Assembly (NCBI GenBank): GCA_011523395.1 | Contig: WTGW01000176.1 | Location: 1-56,941, forward strand | Length of the DNA: 56,941 nucleotides | Direction of reading: 5' to 3' | Origin: Acidimicrobiia bacterium | GTDB taxonomy: Bacteria > Actinomycetota > Acidimicrobiia > Spongiisociales > Spongiisociaceae | Shown: piece after piece, positions 37,262 to 46,583 of the stretch | How positions within the stretch are numbered: position 1 is the stretch's first letter | How the letters are laid out: each line of letters opens with the position of its first letter | Program-made: the position numbers and the translations under genes | The notes under the pieces: generated by a model | Database searches by the model: none | Told to the model about the DNA's origin: nothing | Seen by the model: the letters and a program-made list of their open reading frames with translations, nothing else

Positions 37262-37308
37262 GTTGCTGATTATTGGTTGAATGACGACCAATTACCGACT
37301 AACAACTA
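37262..37308. repeat. AT-rich imperfect inverted/heptamer repeat abutting the frr stop codon
   Basis: AGTTG...TTGGT-loop-ACCAA...CAACT; reads with near 7-nt periodicity. Confidence 0.6.
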
Positions 37309-37848
37309 GATCTTGAGGAGTTCCTGCTCCTTGTTGGCGAGCAGCTCATCGGTCATGGTGATGTGGCGGTCTGTCTGCTGCTGGAGTGACTTCTCGGCCC
37401 TCCAGACCTCGTCCTCCGACTCGCCGATCTCGTTCAGGTCGCTACGGGTCGACCTCCGTATGTGGCGTATCGCTACCCGGCCCTCCTCGGCCATGCTCCG
37501 GGCCAACTTGACGAGCTGGCGCCGCCGTTCTTCGGTGAGCGGCGGGAACACCAGGCGGATCACCTTCCCGTCACTGGCAGGGTTGAGATCGAGGCCCGAC
37601 AGGCGGATGGCCCGTTCGATGGACACCAGGTCATTCGAGTCATGGGGGATCACCACCAGCAGGTTCTCGTGGCTGGCGGTCCTGGCGAGCTCCAGGAGGG
37701 CCACCTTCTCCCCGTAGTAATCGACCATGACCCGGGAGAGAACGGCCCCGCTGGCCCGATCGGTGCGGAGCGTCGCGAACTCGCTCTGCGTGTGCTTCAC
37801 GGCCGACGCCATTCGCTCTACGGCATCCTCGAGCAATTCATCCAGCAT
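37306..37848 (-). CDS. frr: Ribosome recycling factor
   Basis: RTDRASGAVLSRVMVDYYGEKVALLELA, FPPLTEERRRQLVKLA. Confidence 0.95.
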   Translation of the reverse strand: MLDELLEDAVERMASAVKHTQSEFATLRTDRASGAVLSRVMVDYYGEKVALLELARTASHENLLVVIPHDSNDLVSIERAIRLSGLDLNPASDGKVIRLVFPPLTEERRRQLVKLARSMAEEGRVAIRHIRRSTRSDLNEIGESEDEVWRAEKSLQQQTDRHITMTDELLANKEQELLKI

Positions 37849-37874
37849 GCGTCAACCTCCTCTCCGGATGTGTC

Positions 37875-38585
37875 TCAACACACCCGGGTACCGATCGACT
37901 CGCCCTCCACGGCCCGCCGAATATTACCGGGATCTACCAGGCGGAACACCACGATCGGCAGCCGGTGATCCATGCACATCGTGACGGCGGTGGTATCCAT
38001 CACCTTGAGTTCGGCGTTGATGAAGTCCATGTAGCCGATCCGGTCCAGCAACTCGGCATCCTCATGAAGCTCGGGATCAGCGGAGTAGATGCCCTCTACC
38101 TTGCTGGCCTTGAGCATCGCCTCGGCGCCGATCTCCACAGCGCGAAGAGCGGCCGCCGTGTCGGTGGTGAAGAAGGGATTCCCGCTGCCGGCCGCGAAGA
38201 TCACAGAGCGGCCCTTCTCCAGGTGGCGGATGGCTCGCAAGCGAATGTAGGGCTCGGCCAGCTGCTGCATCGTGATGGCCGACTGCACCCGGCACTCCAC
38301 ACCCCGGGCCTCGATGGCGTCGCGGAGGGCCAGGGCGTTGATGACGGTGGCGAGCATGCCCATGTAGTCGGCATTGGCAGGGTCCATGCCCGTAGCTGCG
38401 GCGGACACGCCCCGGAAGATGTTGCCGCCGCCCACCACGATCCCGATCTGGTGCCCGGCCTTCTGCGACTCCGCTATCTCGCCGGCCGCCCGCTGCACCG
38501 TCTCGGGAGATATCCCGTAGCCGATGGCGGGATCGGCGAAGGCCTCCCCGGACAGCTTCAGCAGGACCCTGCGGGCTCGAGCCAT
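37875..38585 (-). CDS. pyrH: UMP kinase
   Basis: [44 protein letters not shown]. Confidence 0.96.
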   Translation of the reverse strand: MARARRVLLKLSGEAFADPAIGYGISPETVQRAAGEIAESQKAGHQIGIVVGGGNIFRGVSAAATGMDPANADYMGMLATVINALALRDAIEARGVECRVQSAITMQQLAEPYIRLRAIRHLEKGRSVIFAAGSGNPFFTTDTAAALRAVEIGAEAMLKASKVEGIYSADPELHEDAELLDRIGYMDFINAELKVMDTTAVTMCMDHRLPIVVFRLVDPGNIRRAVEGESIGTRVC

Positions 38586-38775
38586 CTACGAGGGTTCCCG
38601 GGAACCCGCAACGGGAGGGTTCGCACTGTCGGCATCGAATCTCACACGACGTAGTTTGCCACAGGCGAGCCCGGCCCGGAACCGACCGCTCAATTCGGCC
38701 GGCTATTCACACCCATTGTCCTGATCATCAGTCGTCCACTCCCCGGACCGCGATGCCGGCAGCGGGAAAGGCCGG

Positions 38776-39612
38776 CTAGCTCGAACCGGCCGGCCGATCG
38801 CCAGGACCTCCATCAAGATGACCATTGCCGCACCCCCACGCGCTCATGAGGCGGCGTAACTCCTGGACCTGCTCGATGTCGAGCCAGACCTGGGCGCGGG
38901 CGCCGTCTACTTCATCGGACGCTACGGTGAGCTCCAGAGCGAAGTACTGGCCAAAGCCGAACGACAGGTCGCCGCGCACCGTCCGAAAGGAGCCCCTTCC
39001 CGGTAGGTCGCCCCCTGCGAGCCTCATCATCGCCGCGAACGAGCCAAGCGGCACGGTCATGCTCTCGACCAGACCCAGGCCCTGCCGCACCGTCTCGGCG
39101 GTGACCACGATCCCGCCTTCGCAGGGGGTCAGTCTCAACTGGCCGTCCCCCCATCCGAACCCCACCGTCTCGTAAGTGTCCGGGGTCGATTCAAGACAGG
39201 AGGCTTCGCCGCTGTCGGCCAGCGGGTGGGATGCCGCCGCTCCCTCCAGGAACGCGGACAGCTTCAGCACCTCGTCAACTTCGATTGAGATCCGAACGTC
39301 GCCGCCGGTCTCGTAACTGCGGCCCCTGAAATCACAGAAGGTGTCGTAGCTATCCAGAGCGAGCGTCCCGTCCGCTCCCCGGATGGTTACGTTGAAGGCC
39401 AAGGCCGGGTCGGCCGCTGCTGCTACTGCTCTGCTCAGATCAAGGACATCCAACAGGGCGGTCGCGGATTGGCTGTCCACCCCTCGGCCTTCGTCGGTGA
39501 CGGTCACAACACCGGTGTGTGAATCCGTGACCACCACGTGCAGTTCATCCCGTGGCAGGCTCCCAATCTTCTTGCTATTGACTTTGAACTCTGTGGAGTG
39601 AGCGATCAGCAA
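38776..39612 (-). CDS. Orphan protein of unknown function (278 aa)
   Basis: Long ORF with sustained coding character, preceded by a locally AT-rich region; no family recognised. Confidence 0.6.
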   Translation of the reverse strand: MLIAHSTEFKVNSKKIGSLPRDELHVVVTDSHTGVVTVTDEGRGVDSQSATALLDVLDLSRAVAAAADPALAFNVTIRGADGTLALDSYDTFCDFRGRSYETGGDVRISIEVDEVLKLSAFLEGAAASHPLADSGEASCLESTPDTYETVGFGWGDGQLRLTPCEGGIVVTAETVRQGLGLVESMTVPLGSFAAMMRLAGGDLPGRGSFRTVRGDLSFGFGQYFALELTVASDEVDGARAQVWLDIEQVQELRRLMSAWGCGNGHLDGGPGDRPAGSS

Positions 39613-39745
39613 CCTCCTATAGCTTTGCTTTATGACACACCAGGAGTGTATCAGCTATACCTTGCTATATAGATAAGTAAAGGTAATACTCATTCATCTG
39701 ACCACAGTCCATCAATGACATGTGCCCCTAATGACGGAATGGACA

Positions 39746-40016
39746 GCAGTGGTTTCGACCACCGCTAGGGAACCTCATACATGGATGTCGGTCCGGGGGA
39801 CGGGTCGATCCCCCACCCGGATGGCATGCCGGTCCGGCGTCGGCAGTCTCCAACCCTGCCGAACGCCTCCCGTGGCGGGTGCCGACCAGGACGGCTAGGC
39901 ATAGACGTGGACAACCGTTTCAGATCCGCCGGAACGAGCGGATCATGATCGAAGCGGGATCCGCCGACCCGATCCCTTGCCCCGGGATCGTGATCGGCGG
40001 CGGGTCGGGTGGGGGG
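39746..40016. other. Hairpin-rich intergenic region (candidate structured RNA plus tsf terminator)
   Basis: GTGGT-TTCG-ACCAC; GGGGGA/TCCCCC; GGCGTCGGCAG/CTGCCGAACGCC (39836-39846/39856-39867); CCCG-TGG-CGGG; large stem near 39955-40010. Confidence 0.45.
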
Positions 40017-40643
40017 CTAGCCGTCCGTCTCCTGTTCGCCCACTGCTAGGCGGGCGAACCGCCGGACACCGATGTTCTCGCCCATGGAGGCGGCCAACTC
40101 GGTCACCATGTCCCCGACCTTGCCTTCGTACTGATCGGTCCTGATGTACTCCTGCTCGTAGAGCACGTTGTCCTTGTAGAAGGACTTGATCCGCCCCTCC
40201 ACGATCCGCTCCACGATCCGCTCCGGCTTGCCCGAAGCCAGCGCCTCCCTGGCGATCAGCTCCTTCTCCCTGTCGACCAGCTCTCCGGGTACGTCCTCGG
40301 TCCGTACCCACTTGGGCTGGGCGGCGGCGATATGCATGGCCACGTCGTGGGCCATCTTCTGGAACCGGTCGCTCTTCGCCACGAAGTCGGTCTCCGACGC
40401 CAGTTCCACGATCACCCCGACGGTGGGATACCCGGCCGGCTGGTGCACGTAGAAGCCGACGGTGCCCTCGTTGGCGTCCCGCCCGGCCCGCTTCTTGGCG
40501 TCGGCCAGGCCTTTCTCCCGGAGTAGGTCCTTCGCCCTATCCATGTCCCCGTCGCACTCCACCAGGGCCTTCTTGGCGTCCATCATGCCGACGCCGGTGG
40601 CCTTGCGCAGAGCCTGTACGTCCTTGGCTGTGAACTGTGGCAT
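40017..40643 (-). CDS. tsf: Elongation factor Ts
   Basis: KDVQALRKATGVGMMDAKKALVECDGDMDRAKDLLREKG. Confidence 0.96.
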   Translation of the reverse strand: MPQFTAKDVQALRKATGVGMMDAKKALVECDGDMDRAKDLLREKGLADAKKRAGRDANEGTVGFYVHQPAGYPTVGVIVELASETDFVAKSDRFQKMAHDVAMHIAAAQPKWVRTEDVPGELVDREKELIAREALASGKPERIVERIVEGRIKSFYKDNVLYEQEYIRTDQYEGKVGDMVTELAASMGENIGVRRFARLAVGEQETDG

Positions 40644-40714
40644 CTTTGCTCGTCCTTCGATTGAGGTTCTGTTGGTGATCTCTAGTCGTGTATGTGCGGT
40701 CCGGAACTACGGCG

Positions 40715-41449
40715 CTAGCTGTCGTCGCCGGCCTCCTCGGTCTGGCCCTCGGCAGCGGCCAGAGCCTGCTCCCGGCCCGCCACACAGGCGTCAGCGATCG
40801 CCGAGGCTATGAGCGAAGCCGACCGGATGGCGTCGTCGTTCCCGGGAATGACGAAGTCGATGTCGTCCGGGTTGCAGTTGGAGTCGACCAGCGCGATCAC
40901 GGGGATGTTCAACCTCACCGCTTCCCGCACCGCGATGTGTTCGGTGTTCAGATCGACCACGAACACGGCCGCCGGTGTTCCGCCCATGTCCGCCACCCCG
41001 CCCAGGGTCCGCTCGAGATGGGCATACTCGCGGCGCAGGCGGAGGCGTTCCTTCTTCGGCAGCTGGTCCATGTCGCCCGAGGTCTCCATGGCCGCCAGCT
41101 CCTTCATGTAGAAGATGCGCTGGTTGATGGTCTTGAAATTGGTCAGCATTCCGCCCAGCCAGCGAAAGCTCACGTACGGCATGTCCACCCGTTGGGCGGC
41201 TTCCTCGATGGCGGACCGGGCCTGCTTCTTGGTGCCCACGAACAGGACGGCGCCGCCCTTGGCTACCAGGTCCTGGACGAATGCGTGGGCCCTCTGGACC
41301 TCCTCGAGCGTCCGGCGCAGGTCGATGATGTGGATCCCGTTGCGCTCTCCGAAGATGTACGGGGCCATCTTGGGGTTCCAGCGCCGGGTCTGGTGGCCGA
41401 AGTGGACCCCGGCTTCGAGCAACTGCTTCATGGTGACGGCAGACAACAA
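40715..41449 (-). CDS. rpsB: 30S ribosomal protein S2
   Basis: [41 protein letters not shown] start with AGGAGG upstream. Confidence 0.97.
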   Translation of the reverse strand: MLSAVTMKQLLEAGVHFGHQTRRWNPKMAPYIFGERNGIHIIDLRRTLEEVQRAHAFVQDLVAKGGAVLFVGTKKQARSAIEEAAQRVDMPYVSFRWLGGMLTNFKTINQRIFYMKELAAMETSGDMDQLPKKERLRLRREYAHLERTLGGVADMGGTPAAVFVVDLNTEHIAVREAVRLNIPVIALVDSNCNPDDIDFVIPGNDDAIRSASLIASAIADACVAGREQALAAAEGQTEEAGDDS

Positions 41450-41694
41450 TGCCTCCTAAGTTCGGTTCTTCCTCCGCCCACCCTTCTCGGAAGCCAGGCG
41501 CCGGCCTGCCGGGCGCCCTCCCGAACCTCCCCGGGCTTGCTGCCCGACCGCGGGAGGCCGTAGTGAACGTGCGTAATCGGCTCGATATTAGTGGCCATTG
41601 ACCGGTTCCCAGCGGCCAGTCGGCGACCCGGGGACAATCAAGCTCCCGGTGACCCTCAGGCCTTATGGGTTGCACCATCAGTCCTGCTTACAAA

Positions 41695-41715
41695 ACCACT
41701 GACCACTGACCACTG
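41695..41715. repeat. Heptamer tandem repeat (ACCACTG)x3 next to the xerC stop
   Basis: Direct reading; ends 2 nt before the xerC stop codon. Confidence 0.9.
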
Positions 41716-41716
41716 A

Positions 41717-42643
41717 CTAGGCGCGAGGGTGACTCCGTTCGTAGGTGGCCCTCATGTGATGGCGGGTGACGGAGGTGTAGACCTGGGTGGTTCCCAGCTC
41801 GACATGGCCCAGGAGCTGCTGGACGGAAGTCAGGTCGGCGCCGCGTTCGAGCAGGTGGGTGGCGAAGGAGTGGCGTAGGGCGTGGGGAAAGGTGCCCGCC
41901 CGGTTCCGCACCATCCGGCGGAGCGTTCGAGGGCTCATGGGCACTCCCCTGGCGCCCACCCACAGGGCGTCAGTGGGCCGATCGCCCACGAGATGGGGCC
42001 GGCCCGCCCGCACGTAGCGTTCGATGGCGATCCGTGCCTGCGCTCCCAACGGGATCACTCGATGGCGGCCGCCCTTGCCCTCCACCACCAACCGATCCAG
42101 CCCGACCGTCCCGTCCATCGTGAGAGAGGCCAGCTCGGACACCCGCAAGCCCGTGGCGTAAAGGGTCTCGAGGACGGCCCGGTCCCTCAAGGACTTCGGG
42201 TCGTCCCCGTCGATCGCCTCGAGGAGCGAGGTTGCGGCCCGCTGGGTGAGGGCTTTGGGGAGGGTCCGGCGCGACTTGGGTCGGGCGATACCGTCGGCCG
42301 GGTTGGCGCTGAGGGCGCCGCGCCGCACTGCATCCGAGAGGAAGGCCCGGATGGCGGAGATCTTGCGGGCTACCGAGCGCCGGGCATAACCCTTGCCGTC
42401 GAGGTGGGCCAGGAACGCGCGGATCGAGTTACGGTCGATACCGGCCGCAGAGTCGATGCCCAGGCCCTCGGCATGGCGGAAGAACTGGATGAGATCACGC
42501 CGGTAGGCCGCCACCGTGTGTTCCGACAAGCCCCGCTGGCTCTCCAGACGGGAGAGGTACGACGACAGATCGGCCTCCCACCATGGGGCCGGATCGGGCT
42601 CGTGGCCCGGTAAGTCCTTCGGGGTCGCCGACATGGTGCTCAT
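41717..42643 (-). CDS. xerC: Tyrosine recombinase (XerC/XerD type)
   Basis: [39 protein letters not shown] catalytic box, SAM-like N-terminal domain. Confidence 0.9.
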   Translation of the reverse strand: MSTMSATPKDLPGHEPDPAPWWEADLSSYLSRLESQRGLSEHTVAAYRRDLIQFFRHAEGLGIDSAAGIDRNSIRAFLAHLDGKGYARRSVARKISAIRAFLSDAVRRGALSANPADGIARPKSRRTLPKALTQRAATSLLEAIDGDDPKSLRDRAVLETLYATGLRVSELASLTMDGTVGLDRLVVEGKGGRHRVIPLGAQARIAIERYVRAGRPHLVGDRPTDALWVGARGVPMSPRTLRRMVRNRAGTFPHALRHSFATHLLERGADLTSVQQLLGHVELGTTQVYTSVTRHHMRATYERSHPRA

Positions 42644-42683
42644 CTTGGTCGATTCCGGCCGCCGCGCGGCGCATTGTGCCCGG

Positions 42684-43097
42684 TCAGGACGCTACTTCGC
42701 CCAAGGGGACAGCGTGCCCGTCCGCCATCTTGTAGGCCCGGATGACCCACGTGGCGGTCCGGTTGCGTCCGATGACGAACGAAATCCAGTCCGGATCGAT
42801 CCCGGCGGCCAGGTCCGTAGCGGATGGCCGGGCGGGACCCCGCGGATGGGAGTGGTAGACCGCGCCGATCCGCCACCCGTGCTCGTCCGCGTCCCTCACC
42901 ACCCCGAAGTGCTCGACCGGGTCCAACTCGAAGCGATCTGGATCGGGGTGGACGTTGGTGGTGGGATAGAGCCGCACCGGACACCCGGCGCCGTCATACA
43001 CGATCAAACCGCAGGCCTCTCGGGGGCTGGACTCGGCGGCATGGGCGATCATCGCCTTGACCATCGCCGGCCGGAGTCGGGCATCGGCGGCGATCAT
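42684..43097 (-). CDS. JAMM/M67 family metallopeptidase
   Basis: E..G and [18 protein letters not shown] motif. Confidence 0.88.
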   Translation of the reverse strand: MIAADARLRPAMVKAMIAHAAESSPREACGLIVYDGAGCPVRLYPTTNVHPDPDRFELDPVEHFGVVRDADEHGWRIGAVYHSHPRGPARPSATDLAAGIDPDWISFVIGRNRTATWVIRAYKMADGHAVPLGEVAS

Positions 43098-43738
43098 GGC
43101 GCCAGCCGTACCCGCCGCCAGCCGTCGCCGTCAGCGAGGTAGGCGACCCGGTCGTGGAGGCGATGGCGCCGGCCCTGCCAGAACTCGAACCGTTCGGGTC
43201 GGACCCTCCACCCGCCCCAATGGGCAGGCCTGGGCACCTCCCCATCCTCGAACTCGGCCTCCTTCTCCGCCACCAGGCGTTCGAGCGCGGTCCGGTCGGG
43301 TATCTCCCGGCTCTGCGGGGAAGCAGCGGCCGCGATCCGAGCCCCCCTCGGACGCGAGGCGAAGTACTCGTCAGAGTCCGTATCTCGGACCGCCTCGACC
43401 GGCCCCTCGATCCTGACCTGACGGTGCAGCTCAAGCCAGAGAAAGCAGAGGGCCGCCCGCGGGTTGGCCGTCAATTCATCCGATTTACGGCTCCCGAGGT
43501 TGGTGTAGAACACGAACCCGGACCGGTCGTACCCCTTGAGCAGCACTACCCGTGCCGAGGGATGTCCGCGATCGTCAGCAGTGGCGACCGTCATGGCGTT
43601 GGCCTGCGGCACACCCGCGTCCAACGCTTCTTCGAACCAGCGGTCGAACTGGCGGACCGGGTCCGGATGGGCCTCCCCCATCGAGAGCCCCTCCGTCTCG
43701 TACTCCTCCCGGAGGCGGGCCATCCGCCGATCAACCAT
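43094..43738 (-). CDS. pdxH: Pyridoxamine 5'-phosphate oxidase
   Basis: ARVVLLKGYDRSGFVFYTNLGSRKSDEL, HWGGWRVRPERFEFWQGRRHRLHDR. Confidence 0.93.
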   Translation of the reverse strand: MVDRRMARLREEYETEGLSMGEAHPDPVRQFDRWFEEALDAGVPQANAMTVATADDRGHPSARVVLLKGYDRSGFVFYTNLGSRKSDELTANPRAALCFLWLELHRQVRIEGPVEAVRDTDSDEYFASRPRGARIAAAASPQSREIPDRTALERLVAEKEAEFEDGEVPRPAHWGGWRVRPERFEFWQGRRHRLHDRVAYLADGDGWRRVRLAP

Positions 43739-43959
43739 CAACCACCTGTCACATCGCCGCACCGGCGCCCCCAGCGTACCCCTGTATCCGGCTACATCCC
43801 GAAGGGTGCCGGCCCCTCGCACCCGATCGGGGGGGCCGGCACGGCAGTCGACCGACGGAGACATCCCACGCCCTTCCGATTGCCTCGCCGGTTATCGACC
43901 GATCTTCGCGTTGCTGCCGTATGCTTCGGATACGACCGTAGGGATGAAGGCAGGACTTC

Positions 43960-45261
43960 ATGGATCATGATGTGCTCGTCGTCGGTGGCGGCATCGCCGG
44001 TCTGACCGCCGCCCGTGATCTGGCTCAGGGTGGATACCGGGTCCTGGTGCTGGAGGCGCGCGACCGGTTGGGCGGGCGGACATGGTGGAAGCGCTTCGGC
44101 GACACCGACCACCACACCGAGATGGGCGGTACGTGGTTCGACGAGGGCACCCAGCACAACATCGCCCGCGAGATCAAGCGCTACTCCCTGCCCACCGTCC
44201 TGAGCCCGGCCGGCCAGGAGTTCCGCGTCACGCTCGGCGGTCGCAGGCTGGCGCGTCCCGACCAGCCCGTACCCCGTGACGTCCGCCCCGATCTGGACAA
44301 GGCCCTCGATCACATCGTCGACCAGTCCCGCCGGGTGACCTTCGGGTCCGATCTCGACAGCCCGGACCTCCATGACCTGGACATCCCATTCTCCGAGTTC
44401 ATCGCGCCCTACACCGACCAACCCCTCGTAGCGGAGTACCTCTCGATGTGGGCCGCCTTCGCCTTCGGATGCGATCCCTCGGAGGTGTCGGCGCTGCAGG
44501 TCCTCACCTGGGTGGCCGGGTACGACAACACCACCTGGACGCTCGACGACGCACCGGCGACCAAGTTCGCCCAGGGAACGGAGAGCCTGGTCGCAGCCCT
44601 GGCCGAGGACGGGGGCGCGGACATCGGGCTCTCGACGCCGGTCGCCTCGATCGTCGACGCCGGCGACCACATCGTGGTGACGACCACCGGCGGCGACACC
44701 CACCAGGCCCGCTTCGCGGTGCTGGCCACCCCCGTCAACACGTGGGAGGACATCGAGTTGCCGTTACCGGTCGGCTCGCTCAAGAGAAGGTTCGCCGCGG
44801 AAGGACTGCCAGGCCATGCGGTCAAGCTGCATGCCCTGGTCGACAACGTGCCCGAGTTCCTGATGGCTTCGGGCTGGGGCGGCCCTCTCTGTTGGGTCTC
44901 GGAGCAGGCCAACTTCGACGGCGGGCGGCTCCTGGTGGGAATAGGCGAGGATGACTCGGCGATCGACGGAATGGACCGCGCCCAGGTTCAGCAGGCGATC
45001 CGCCGGTTCGCCCCGGAGGCGACCGTCCGGATGTGCCACAGCCACAACTGGTCGACCGACCCGTACGCCAAGGGGACGTGGACGGCCTACCGCCCTGGAC
45101 AGCTGTCGCGCTACTACTCCGACTTCCCCATCCCCCACGGCCGGCTCTACTTCGCCGGTTCGGACCTCGCCCGGGGCTGGGCCGGGTTCATGGACGGCGC
45201 CATAGAGAGCGGCGCCGACGCAGCCGCAGCCCTCGGCCGGCGCCTCGCCGAGGACGGCTAG
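43960..45261 (+). CDS. FAD-dependent (mono)amine oxidase family
   Basis: DVLVVGGGIAGLTAARDLAQGGYRVLVLEARDRLGGRT and C-terminal GWAGFMDGAIESG. Confidence 0.9.
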   Translation: MDHDVLVVGGGIAGLTAARDLAQGGYRVLVLEARDRLGGRTWWKRFGDTDHHTEMGGTWFDEGTQHNIAREIKRYSLPTVLSPAGQEFRVTLGGRRLARPDQPVPRDVRPDLDKALDHIVDQSRRVTFGSDLDSPDLHDLDIPFSEFIAPYTDQPLVAEYLSMWAAFAFGCDPSEVSALQVLTWVAGYDNTTWTLDDAPATKFAQGTESLVAALAEDGGADIGLSTPVASIVDAGDHIVVTTTGGDTHQARFAVLATPVNTWEDIELPLPVGSLKRRFAAEGLPGHAVKLHALVDNVPEFLMASGWGGPLCWVSEQANFDGGRLLVGIGEDDSAIDGMDRAQVQQAIRRFAPEATVRMCHSHNWSTDPYAKGTWTAYRPGQLSRYYSDFPIPHGRLYFAGSDLARGWAGFMDGAIESGADAAAALGRRLAEDG

Positions 45262-45290
45262 GAGGGTCTTGCCCCTGAGGACGGGGCAGG

Positions 45291-46565
45291 ATGGCGGGGC
45301 CCGGGCAGAGGAAGGCGACCTTGAGACTCACCGCCCTGGGCAACTCCTACACCAAGTTGTTGACCTCCTACGCCATCTCCAATCTCAGCACCGGGGTGTT
45401 GATCGTGGCGCTGCCGTTGCTGGCCACCTCCATCACCCGGCATCCGCTCTCGATCAGCGGTCTCACCGCCGCGGCCGGACTCCCCTGGCTCCTGGTCGGC
45501 CCCCTGTCGGGAGCGATCGCGGATCGGGTCAACAGGCGCCGGGCTATGGCTCTGGCCGAATTCGGTCGAGCCGCGATCGTGGGCTTGGGGGCTCTCTTCG
45601 TCCTCGGGGGCGGCAAGTCGCTCCTGGTCTTGTACCTGGTGATGATCCTGATCGGAATCGGAGAGACCCTATTCGATCCGATCGGGCTTGCCATGGTTCC
45701 GACCTTGGTCAAGCCCTCCGGGATGGACACGGCCAACAGCCTGCTCTACGGGACCCAGACCCTTGGGCAGCGTTTTGCGGGACCCGCGCTGGGGGGATGG
45801 CTCTTCGGGCTGGCCGTCTGGGCGCCCCTGGGATTAGACGCCCTGACCTTTCTGATGTCCGGTCTGGTGGTGCTGATGCTCCCCAGAACGCCCTCCCACA
45901 CGGAGTCGGAGTGGACGGTCGCCGGGCTCTCGGCCGACATCATGGAAGGGGTGCGGTGGGTGTGGGCCGACCGGCCGCTCCGCGCTTTCCTGCTGGGCAC
46001 CGCCACCATACATTTCTCGACCGCCGCCGGTACGTCGGTGTTGGTGCTGGTGGCCCAGGATCGTTTCCGACTGAGCGGTATCGGCTTCGGGCTCATCCTC
46101 GGTGGATTGGCCGGTGGGTACTTTCTCGGTTACCTCGTCGCTCCCTCCATAGTCAGCCGGTTTGCCCGGGCGAAGCTCTGCGTGGTAGCCGTACTCGGGG
46201 CCGGCGGCGGTTTCCTGCTGGTGGCAGTGTCAGGTGTCGCTGTGTTGGCCGGGTTGGGGTTGGCCGTGGTGGGGTTCTTGGCCGCACAGCTCGAGATCGT
46301 GTCGATCACGTACCGGCAGATGGGGGTTCCGGACCGTATTCGCGGTCGGGTGATGGCGGGATTCCTGTTCGTGGGCCACGGGTCGATCCCGATCGGCGCG
46401 GTCTTCGGAGGAACGGTGGCCACCTTGACAAATGTCGGCTATAGCTACGTGGCTGCGGCAATAGCGATAGCGGCGATCGCTCCCTTTCTCTGGAGCGCGT
46501 TGAAGGATGCCGACCTTGATGCGGGAAGCGCAGGCGCCCGATCGGAAGGTCAGGAACCTGCCTGA
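45291..46565 (+). CDS. MFS transporter
   Basis: 12-TM-like hydrophobic profile, GPLSGAIADRVNRRRAM motif. Confidence 0.87.
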   Translation: MAGPGQRKATLRLTALGNSYTKLLTSYAISNLSTGVLIVALPLLATSITRHPLSISGLTAAAGLPWLLVGPLSGAIADRVNRRRAMALAEFGRAAIVGLGALFVLGGGKSLLVLYLVMILIGIGETLFDPIGLAMVPTLVKPSGMDTANSLLYGTQTLGQRFAGPALGGWLFGLAVWAPLGLDALTFLMSGLVVLMLPRTPSHTESEWTVAGLSADIMEGVRWVWADRPLRAFLLGTATIHFSTAAGTSVLVLVAQDRFRLSGIGFGLILGGLAGGYFLGYLVAPSIVSRFARAKLCVVAVLGAGGGFLLVAVSGVAVLAGLGLAVVGFLAAQLEIVSITYRQMGVPDRIRGRVMAGFLFVGHGSIPIGAVFGGTVATLTNVGYSYVAAAIAIAAIAPFLWSALKDADLDAGSAGARSEGQEPA

Positions 46566-46583
46566 CGGGTTGGAGGGGTATGG

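Noticed and set aside
39781-39840. tRNA (including selC) or tmRNA in the tsf downstream region, prompted by GGGTCGATCCCCC
   Set aside because: No acceptor stem, anticodon arm or canonical T-loop spacing could be assembled.
41717-42643. Mobile-element integrase
   Set aside because: Tyrosine recombinase sits near rpsB as a XerC-like housekeeping gene; no att repeats or cargo genes visible around it.
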